64,000 bases of DNA from Tetracentron sinense (lineage: Eukaryota > Streptophyta > Magnoliopsida > Trochodendrales > Trochodendraceae), in the NCBI GenBank assembly GCA_015143295.1, contig CM026553.1, positions 3,123,912-3,187,911 of the forward strand, written 5' to 3'. The position numbers and the translations under genes are program-made. Below the pieces are notes generated by a model. The model saw nothing but the letters and a program-made list of their open reading frames with translations, made no database searches and was not told the DNA's origin. Below, one piece after another: positions 59,601 through 64,000 of this stretch. Position 1 is the first letter of the stretch; every line of letters starts with the position of its first letter.

Positions 59601-61490
59601 TAAAAGTTCATACAGTCCAATCACCATGCTGACTTTTTCTTTACTTTAAACATAGATGAAAGCTTTATGTCGTCCTTCACTTATCACAACAGATTTTTTT
59701 TAATTTTTTAATTATATATTCTAATCGCAGAGGATTCAAGAATCCTTACCTTTACCTGTAATTTCTTTAAAGAGAAGAACTGAGAACTTAGCGGACTCAG
59801 AGTTCTTACGAGACACAGAGATCTAACACTGAATCTCGTCGGAATGGAGCCGCAGAGATCAAGTCAAGCACCTAATCTTGCCAATGAGTACCTAAACTAA
59901 AAAGGAAGAAGAGTTTATTTAGCGATCTCATGATCATCATCTTTAGTTTTTTAGGGTTTTTTTATAAAAAAAATACCCCTTCAAATTCTGTCCGATCTAC
60001 TCGACTCGGTCGAGTCGAGGAAACTTGGCTGAATCATGCGAGTTTAAGACCGAGTCATGGGACTACCGAGTCTCTAGCTGAGTTTACTCGAAATCCGACC
60101 GATCCGAGTCAACTCGGTCGAATTTCGAGTCAACTTGTCGATTTTTTAAACACTGTCTAACTCTATATAACCCTGTGAAAGCCCAAAAAGGGTTAGAAAA
60201 TCTACATTGAATTGAGAGCTAATCCCTAAGCTTGTGGAAACATAAAATTCCGTACAATCCTCACAGATAAAATTGAGGGTCATATTGTAGGTTTGTGATG
60301 TGGCCTCAAATTGTTATAGAATTGCTTTCTTGAATTCTTGGTTAATTAATTGTGATAAGATTGCTATTTTTAATTTTTCTTATTCTTGTTAATCAAATCT
60401 TGATCTCAGCTCATTAGATTTTAGGCCATTGCATAGTCCTACATCACAAACCCCTTAAACCTTCTTTCTTTAACAAAAATAAGCCCTGAATCACTTAAAG
60501 AAGCTTCAAAGTCCCTACTATAATAAGAGGTAGAGATATATTTTTTTCCCGATTGATGCTAAAAGGTAGAGATCTATTAGTAGCATACTCGATCAAACGG
60601 GTGATTTAACTCGCCTACTATGATTAGTAATCCTTTTTAGAAATTGAATGGATTTGGTCTTATGCATAGGTGAGGAAGGTAATCAAAAAAAAGTAAGAAG
60701 AATGAGATGGGTTATATGAATGGTTGATTATGCTGTTTGGGCATTCTAAGGGTTCTTGTATGTTATGGGTTAATAAATCAAGTGTTTCAGACCTTTTACT
60801 AGAAAATTTGCCGTCGTCTATTTTGAAATCATCTTGATTTACAGCCCTAACCTTGAAACTCACATGCAACTTTTGTATCAAGTAATCGATGAGTTGAGAA
60901 AGGAGAAGGGGCTGGTCACCTATGGGTATCCTAAGTAGGGTGTCTTGCTGTAAATTTCTGCAATTCTGTGCACATCTCTCTTTTCTCTTCTCCTTTTGTG
61001 AATGTCTGATTTGGTGTTTGCTTACCTTGCTGGAATTTGCATACTATGACTCGTATTTTAGTCTTAGGATATGAATCATATTGCAATATAGCCTTTGGAT
61101 GTGTTTCGCTTTCCTACAATTCGTTTCAAAATGTAGGATTTTAGTAACACTAACATTAACCTCATCTTTGTCAGGTACCCACGATCAATCAAGAAAATGG
61201 GATTGCTGGCCCTGAGCCGACTGAATCTCTCATGAAGTTCAGGTCAGATAAAGTCTTACGTCCAACCATGAAACAGCAGGGAAAGGTGAGACTGTAGATC
61301 TAAAATTTATGAGATTGAGCCTCCACAGTACACATTCATAAATACACGGCAAATGAGTTTGCAGGTTTACTTCGGACAGAATTTAATCTGCAAGGACTCA
61401 CTTACTGAAGCAAAAGGGAAGGTTATTAAAGTGGGAGATTCTGTTTATGTCCTCAAGAAGGTCTCCTCTTCGGCAGATGCAGCAGCTTGA
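38509..61490 (+). CDS. mARC: MOSC-domain Moco protein, mARC family (eight exons, complete)
   Basis: Joining exons 38509-38650, 41269-41418, 47529-47705, 48423-48511, 48592-48656, 48804-48906, 61175-61285 and 61365-61490 gives 963 nt, 320 residues plus stop. All introns are GT-AG and phases agree. The product has the MOSC N-terminal beta-barrel ([14 protein letters not shown] near residue 25) and the MOSC domain. Cys241 in LCARCKVPTI aligns with the molybdenum-ligand Cys of human mARC1. mARC proteins bind molybdenum cofactor and reduce N-hydroxylated compounds with cytochrome b5 and its reductase. Plant homologues are often assigned to mitochondria, but no strong targeting peptide is obvious here. 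Introns 2 and 6 (6.1 and 12.3 kb) are packed with transposons, yet every exon is intact. Confidence 0.93.
38651..41268 (+). other. mARC intron 1
   Basis: 2.6 kb. Holds a MITE-like repeat ending at 39393, a ~106 bp direct duplication ('ttggcattgagttcattt' at about 40111 and 40217) and a ~186 bp tandem duplication at its 3' end that copies the exon 2 acceptor (separate entry). Confidence 0.75.
40926..41285. repeat. Tandem duplication spanning the exon 2 splice acceptor
   Basis: Two diverged copies begin at about 40926 and 41119 and both pass through 'ttggacttgcaaacata' and 'cttgatttctt'. They end in AACTAACAG|GATACCGATGAGATCGG (AG at 41081-41082) and AACTAATAG|GATTCCAATGGGATCGG (AG at 41267-41268). 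The downstream one is the real exon 2 start. The upstream copy would read GGA TAC CGA TGA and stop at once. Confidence 0.88.
41269..41418 (+). CDS. mARC: mARC exon 2
   Basis: Codes [20 protein letters not shown] through [11 protein letters not shown]. Donor TTAG|GTGTGT. Confidence 0.92.
42518..43052 (-). mobile_element. LINE 3' end with RNase H domain, minus strand
   Basis: Minus-strand frames encode [40 protein letters not shown] and [13 protein letters not shown], then after a frameshift [19 protein letters not shown]. This is the RNase H-like domain found at the end of plant LINE ORF2 or related RVT_3 proteins (LNFDG-s-GNPG, E-eA--AL--GL, vE-DS). A T-run at 42520-42531 is the poly-A tail in minus orientation. 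The expected Asp-Gly in the first motif is lost. It is 5' truncated. Confidence 0.75.
43356..44885 (+). pseudogene. Copia pol remnant in mARC intron 2
   Basis: Contains an integrase piece ([19 protein letters not shown]), then directly a reverse-transcriptase piece ([19 protein letters not shown]), so the intervening integrase and RT are deleted. A region ends [16 protein letters not shown]. After the LINE tail it resumes FEIKDLG-like, then [35 protein letters not shown] and an RNase H end ([32 protein letters not shown]). A purine tract (CAAGGGGGAG) precedes an LTR-like start TGTTGTAATGGG at 44886. It is a different family from the Copia element at 17323. Confidence 0.85.
43721..43998 (+). 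mobile_element. 5'-truncated LINE tail inserted in the Copia remnant
   Basis: About 278 bp ending in a run of 12 A (43987-43998). It is flanked by TTGAGATTA before (43712-43720) and after (43999-44007). Removing it rejoins the Copia RT frame. The body has no frame and resembles a 3' untranslated region. Confidence 0.8.
44886..45140 (+). mobile_element. Probable Copia 3' LTR
   Basis: Begins TGTTGTAATGGGTC after the purine tract, contains a CT-rich block (45040-45080) and seems to end near 'attaattcaatctatacc'. The exact right border is not clear and no 5' partner is present. Confidence 0.5.
46842..47015 (+). mobile_element. tRNA-derived SINE
   Basis: The head has an A-box-like TGGTCTAGTGG (about 46854) and a B-box-like GGTTTGAGTCTCC (about 46896), about 43 bp apart as in tRNA-derived plant SINEs. 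The body ends in an A-run. It is flanked by AAGCACTAACGGGATAAC (46824-46841) and AAGCACTAACGTGATAAC (47016-47033), an 18 bp duplication with one mismatch. The internal promoter looks intact. Confidence 0.9.
47529..47705 (+). CDS. mARC: mARC exon 3
   Basis: Codes [20 protein letters not shown] through SRLVRFNA. Acceptor CTCCTGCAG, donor GCAG|GTAAAT. Confidence 0.93.
47706..48422 (+). other. mARC intron 3
   Basis: 717 bp, AT-rich. No insertion recognised. Confidence 0.8.
48423..48511 (+). CDS. mARC: mARC exon 4
   Basis: Codes [20 protein letters not shown] through FPFLMLSQ. Acceptor ACAATGCAG, donor CACAG|GTTAGT. Confidence 0.92.
48592..48656 (+). CDS. mARC: mARC exon 5
   Basis: Codes [20 protein letters not shown]. 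Acceptor TCTTTTGTAG, donor ACCAA|GTATGT, phase 2. Introns 4 and 5 are only 80 and 147 bp. Confidence 0.92.
48804..48906 (+). CDS. mARC: mARC exon 6, carries the predicted Mo-ligand Cys
   Basis: Codes [20 protein letters not shown] through KLCARCK. Cys241 is the penultimate codon before the donor AAG|GTAAAA. Confidence 0.93.
49636..50542 (+). mobile_element. LTR-like repeat, left part, split by the hAT element
   Basis: Contains 'gatcccacattgggaaggtg', a block common near the start of plant LTRs, then a leader-like stretch rich in CCCTAAAAC words. The sequence resumes at 60164 after the hAT element and may run to about 60440. Neither LTR end is certain. The 166-codon frame at 49973-50473 is low-complexity and not a credible gene. 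Confidence 0.35.
50543..51062. repeat. hAT left terminal and subterminal region
   Basis: Inverted-repeat end, then repeated CAACTCGAAAA, GAGTCAACTC and AAACTCGGCC words to about 50640, then very AT-rich filler. Confidence 0.8.
51930..53390. repeat. 1.46 kb tandem array of two alternating unit types
   Basis: About 19 repeats of 'ccatctgactcagccacggt' are arranged as a ~61 bp unit (with 'ggggacttctatcctcacgg') and a ~96 bp unit (with 'acggacgacatatctatcag' and 'cctactgactcagcctcggt'). Order varies, with blocks of the short unit alone and alternating short-long stretches. The left edge (51930-52020) is more diverged. Confidence 0.92.
53844..53893. repeat. GATCGATC-type palindrome cluster
   Basis: Three adjacent inverted repeats: GCGGTCGATCGCA, GCAATCGATCGCA and GCGATCTATCGCA. 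Confidence 0.85.
54498..56084 (-). pseudogene. hAT transposase, C-terminal part (DUF659 and dimerisation region)
   Basis: Minus strand, 5' to 3': [20 protein letters not shown] (56060 region, typical of DUF659 hAT proteins); [16 protein letters not shown] (near 55900); [20 protein letters not shown] (near 55650); [16 protein letters not shown] text (55500); a helical exon at 54946-55251 ([19 protein letters not shown]); and a last exon 54498-54703 after acceptor TTTTACAG, coding [20 protein letters not shown] and the dimerisation motif [19 protein letters not shown], ending in a TGA. Frame breaks lie between blocks; some may be introns. Confidence 0.85.
56115..56345. repeat. Degenerate CCTAGACCTAACC-type repeat
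   Basis: Dense irregular repetition of CTAACC, CCTAGACCTAA and AACCTAGG words over about 230 bp. It resembles but is not a plant telomere repeat (CCCTAAA). Confidence 0.8.
56506..57733. repeat. Five dispersed hairpins with a shared CGGTA/TACCG core
   Basis: Inverted repeats at 56506-56532 (AATGTCGGTAA arm), 56607-56641 (AATTGGTGGTAAA arm), 56653-56684 (GGATTGGCGGTA arm), 57508-57534 (AATGTCGGTA arm) and 57694-57733 (AACTGGGAAAGGCGGTA arm). Loops are about 4-7 bases. The cores are near identical while the outer arms differ. Confidence 0.88.
58509..59036 (-). pseudogene. hAT transposase, N-terminal part with BED zinc finger
   Basis: Minus strand. A likely start ATG at 59036 (MDSSKRC) is followed at once by TAA; the frame reopens at [20 protein letters not shown] (58997). 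The BED-type finger [20 protein letters not shown], continuing to PGDAVKC, is near 58880 with Cys-Cys and His-x-C ligands present. A linker frame at 58419-58670 ends [14 protein letters not shown] at 58509, where the LTR interrupts it. The BED finger binds transposon ends; the dead start and the LTR make this copy non-functional. Confidence 0.85.
59037..60155. other. hAT 5' noncoding and right terminal region
   Basis: AT-rich 5' leader or intron (59037-59750), with a near-duplicate 'tgagataaatctgtaatgaa' segment at about 59393 and 59462. It is followed by a subterminal block (59990-60155) with about ten ACTCG/CGAGT words, including CTCGACTCGGTCGAGTCGAG, and the inverted-repeat end. Confidence 0.75.
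60164..60480 (+). mobile_element. LTR-like repeat, right part
   Basis: Continues the sequence broken at 50542 (one TAACTC copy each side). Includes 'gagggtcatattgtaggttt' and ends somewhere after 60440 ('cctacatcacaaa'). Confidence 0.35.
61175..61285 (+). CDS. mARC: mARC exon 7
   Basis: Codes [20 protein letters not shown] through RPTMKQQGK. Acceptor CTTTGTCAG, donor AAAG|GTGAGA. Confidence 0.93.
61365..61490 (+). CDS. mARC: mARC exon 8 (terminal)
   Basis: Codes [20 protein letters not shown] through [11 protein letters not shown] and ends in TGA. Acceptor GTTTGCAG; intron 7 is 79 bp. Confidence 0.93.
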   Translation, partial: VYFGQNLICKDSLTEAKGKVIKVGDSVYVLKKVSSSADAAA

Positions 61491-62823
61491 ATGCTTGCAC
61501 TCTTCATAATTGTTCAATAATGAGTAGTACTATATTGTGCTCAAGCAGGTGTGATGTTTTTTTTTTTTAGGTAACTCATAATATATTTCAATGAATAAAC
61601 CAATATAGATTGCTTGTTGAATTTCTTATCAAGCAGAATTAAAGGTGTACTAAGATTGTGAAGTAAATAGAGTGCAATTTCGCATACCCACCCAAGCAAA
61701 TTATTATTGTTACGTTATTCCAATTTTTTTTCTTTAGATTTTCCTACACCGTCGATTGAACAACCTTGCTTGATGCACTGGTAGGCAATATGTGATATGT
61801 CCCCTACACAAAAGGCAGCATTATACTTTTTTCCAGAACAGAGCTAATTTAATTAGAAGTACCTCCGTATGGTAGTTCAGAGGTTTAAACACCGTCCATC
61901 CTGTGATTAGAATTTTTTGCCACCATCAGATGATCATTGAGAGCTATGATTTGGAAGCCAGTCTTTCCCTCTAATCCCACCATGTAACAGCTGAATTTCA
62001 TGGAGGACTGGCACCAAATTCACGAAGTTTTTTGTCTCTCCTATCTCATTCCTGCTTGGCTTCTGATGGTCGAAGGAAGATAACCACAATCCACAACCCT
62101 GGTGTTGAGATATTGGAACAGATGAGAAATCATGGACCCAAAAAATAAACAGCCATCGTTTGAATGGGATTAAGAATCCAACTCATTTTTAATTAAATCA
62201 TAATGTACCACCCAAATACAACTTCAATCAAACTCAGCAAATGTGAAGACTAAAACTATTATTTTTCTTAATATATGTACAAACTAAAAGCATGCTACCA
62301 ACATACTAGATGGGATATTCTTGTATACATCCATCTCTTGGGATCTGCTGAAAATGAGTGGTATCACCGCTCCAACAATTAGCCCCTCATTAACGTTTTG
62401 CTCTTCATGAAACATCAGATAGGCCCTTTTGGAGTGGTTGCTTGGACTTACCCTTATGGCACCTTAGCAAGGTCAGTCTGGCTGTTTGTGTGTTTGTGTT
62501 TAGAGAGTGTGTTAGTTACATGATATCATTTCAACCAAAAAAAAGATTATTCTTATCTGAACTAATGTTAAATTGTGGCAGCCGTCAAGGACGAACTTTA
62601 CTCTCTGCTTATTTTATAGGAGGAATGATTATGGGAAAAAGATGGGAGTTTCAATGATTGTATATTAATGGTTTCAACTACTTACCTTTCTTCAAGTCAA
62701 TAATCTAGCCATCCTCCTACTATCATATAAAAAATTAACAGTACATAAAGGGATTTGGATTAACCATACTGTTGTGGGGGAAGCCAAGTGCTTCTACCGG
62801 ATCAAGAAAAAAAAATTGCAATT
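61491..62823. other. Convergent 3' region of mARC and ERDJ2
   Basis: 1.3 kb shared by the 3' ends of the two genes. An AATAAA-like 'caatgaataaacc' at about 61590 could serve the mARC transcript. The frame at 62442-62657 has no domain support. I see no repeat or RNA gene. Confidence 0.5.
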
Positions 62824-63663
62824 TCACTCTTCGTCTGTGCCAGAAACTTCAGAACTAGAGTTGCTGCCATGCCCATGCAAGACACCATTGGCTACAGCTC
62901 CATTCCTCTTTGCATCCTCTCCATTATTCTCGTCATCTTCACTGTATTCGCTCTCATAGTCATCATATTCCTCTTCTTCTTCTTCCTCCTCCTCCTCAAT
63001 CCTGTCCTCCATAGCGGGTCCCTCTTCTGCCATGGGACCCCCTCTTGTACCCGCTCGGCTCAATTTGAAAACCTTAAGCTTCAAGCTTGTTTTCTTGTCA
63101 CAACCAATCCATGAATCACACATACAATACGAAGTTAGGTTGTAATTCCCCTCTGCAGGGGCCTGGAACTTACCCATAACCAACCGTGACCCATTCCTCA
63201 CTTTCTCAACTGCTTCTCTAACTGCAGCACTAATCTCCTTCACGCTTGCCCCTGACCCTTCCTTTACCTCTTGAATTGCCTTTGATGCTGCTGTAATAGC
63301 TGCAGCCTCATCCATGAAGCTAACCTTCTGGGATATCCATACATCGTTTGAGACGGAATCTGCGAGGAACAACCAGAAATTCTCTTCCTTGTGAAATGGG
63401 AAATAGGGAGCATGAGGGAGGGCACCAATGAGGCCATTCCCGCGCTTGAGTGTGACCCAAGCATGCATCGTTACAATGTCACCCTCTTGTATGCCCTCTT
63501 CCCCTTCTGTCTCACATGTAATTTCAACTGTGATGGAAGGCATCATATCTAGGACCACTTCCACATCTTGTGCTTCGGCAGAAGAGAACCCAGCAGCTTG
63601 AGCCAGCACCTCAGCACGCTCCTGTGGGGCCATGTCCCATAGCTCTTGAAATGTGCGAACCTT
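62824..63663 (-). CDS. ERDJ2: ERDJ2/SEC63-type J-protein, last exon
   Basis: Terminal coding exon of 279 residues plus stop, after the acceptor TTTGCAG (63664 side). ERDJ2 proteins sit in the ER membrane, recruit BiP through a J domain and work with SEC61 in protein translocation. Here only the cytosolic Sec63/Brl region is seen: [60 protein letters not shown] and [20 protein letters not shown]. It is followed by a strongly acidic tail (a run of nine or more Glu, then [13 protein letters not shown]) typical of plant ERDJ2A/B. Upstream exons with membrane spans and the J domain lie beyond the window. The frame is intact. ERDJ2A and ERDJ2B cannot be told apart here. Confidence 0.93.
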   Translation of the reverse strand, partial: KVRTFQELWDMAPQERAEVLAQAAGFSSAEAQDVEVVLDMMPSITVEITCETEGEEGIQEGDIVTMHAWVTLKRGNGLIGALPHAPYFPFHKEENFWLFLADSVSNDVWISQKVSFMDEAAAITAASKAIQEVKEGSGASVKEISAAVREAVEKVRNGSRLVMGKFQAPAEGNYNLTSYCMCDSWIGCDKKTSLKLKVFKLSRAGTRGGPMAEEGPAMEDRIEEEEEEEEEEYDDYESEYSEDDENNGEDAKRNGAVANGVLHGHGSNSSSEVSGTDEE

Positions 63664-64000
63664 CTGCAAATATAATGAAGAATTAATGAACTCAAATTCA
63701 ACAGAAAACAGCATCAAAAGGTGAAGATTGTCTGATGCATGTGCTCCAAAAAACACTCAAAAGTCAAACATGTGGTTTTTATTTTTGGGGTCCATGCACA
63801 GTTGTCTTTAATTATTGGTGCCACAAAATTGTTCATGGGAAACTGATTCTGCTCAAAGTTGAAATATTTGTAGCTCTCCAATACACAGTTTAGCATTAGT
63901 AGAATAACTAGAGCTTTTCTGTGGGTACTTGGACTCAAGATGTGACCTCTGGTAGCGATGCAGTATGTGTCAATAAATCAAGCAATAGGCTCAAGACCAA
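63664..64000 (-). other. ERDJ2 intron (partial)
   Basis: No conserved coding text for the gene is seen up to the window end, so this is intron sequence of at least 337 bp. Confidence 0.75.

Larger units (their letters stand above)
50543..60155 (-). mobile_element. hAT DNA transposon (9.6 kb with nested LTRs)
   Basis: The left end CAGTGTTTTAAAACAC and the right end on the minus strand CAGTGTTTAAAAAATCG are inverted repeats. The flanks CCTAACTC (50535-50542) and TCTAACTC (60156-60163) form the 8 bp duplication expected of hAT, with one mismatch. Both subterminal regions are dense in ACTCG and CGAGT words, likely transposase binding sites. The minus strand encodes BED finger, DUF659 and C-terminal dimerisation blocks. 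Two LTR insertions (51063-54283 and 56085-58508) sit inside. Without them the element would be about 4.0 kb. Confidence 0.93.
48907..61174 (+). other. mARC intron 6 (12.3 kb)
   Basis: Filled mainly by a hAT transposon (50543-60155) sitting in an older repeat. 48907-49635 and about 60480-61174 are AT-rich sequence without a supported feature. Confidence 0.85.

Noticed and set aside
62788..63114. 108-codon plus-strand frame
   Set aside because: Antisense of the ERDJ2 acidic tail; its Ile/Phe/Leu-rich text mirrors Glu/Asp codons.

Overview
This is a window of an angiosperm nuclear genome. It has few genes, large introns with GT-AG borders, an intronless DYW-type PPR gene, and dense LTR retrotransposons with solo LTRs, a hAT transposon, LINE and SINE pieces and MITE-like repeats. 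The ~23 kb gene with a 12.3 kb intron suggests a medium or large genome. I cannot name the species.

Three host genes are well supported. (1) An intronless 888-residue DYW pentatricopeptide repeat protein on the minus strand (6116-8782), the likely orthologue of the chloroplast RNA-editing factor OTP84. (2) A complete eight-exon MOSC-domain molybdenum-cofactor protein of the mARC family on the plus strand (38509-61490, 320 residues). No frame of any length shows it; I assembled it from phased splice sites. (3) The last exon of an ERDJ2/SEC63 J-protein on the minus strand (62824-63663). The mARC and ERDJ2 genes converge, with 1.3 kb between their stop codons. No operon-like link joins the three: one acts in plastid RNA editing, one in Moco-dependent N-reduction and one in ER protein import.

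Layout: 1-2316 holds two LTR pieces in opposite orientation. 2317-6115 is mostly featureless, with two weak gene remnants. 6116-9297 is the PPR gene and its upstream region. 9298-11336 is a complete 2 kb gag-only LTR element. 11337-13308 is AT-rich sequence with tandem repeats. 13309-35443 is a nest: an Athila-like Gypsy remnant carries a solo LTR (13956-16272) and a Copia element (17323-35120), and the Copia element carries a gag-only Gypsy element (24814-32507) in its RNase H region. 35450-36118 is a minus-strand Gypsy gag remnant. 36119-38508 holds MITE-like repeats and the mARC upstream region. Inside the mARC gene, intron 1 has a tandem duplication covering the exon 2 acceptor. Intron 2 has a LINE RNase H piece, a Copia piece itself hit by a LINE tail, and a SINE. 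Intron 6 has a 9.6 kb hAT transposon that was hit by two LTR insertions.

I found no clear new multi-gene system. The most unusual signals are structural: a minisatellite at a shared position in several Gypsy-type LTRs, clusters of GRTCGAYC palindromes in several elements, five related hairpins in one LTR, a decoy exon 2 acceptor in the mARC gene, and two gag-only LTR elements. Insertion order and borders rest on terminal motifs and target-site duplications read by eye. I ran no alignments or searches.
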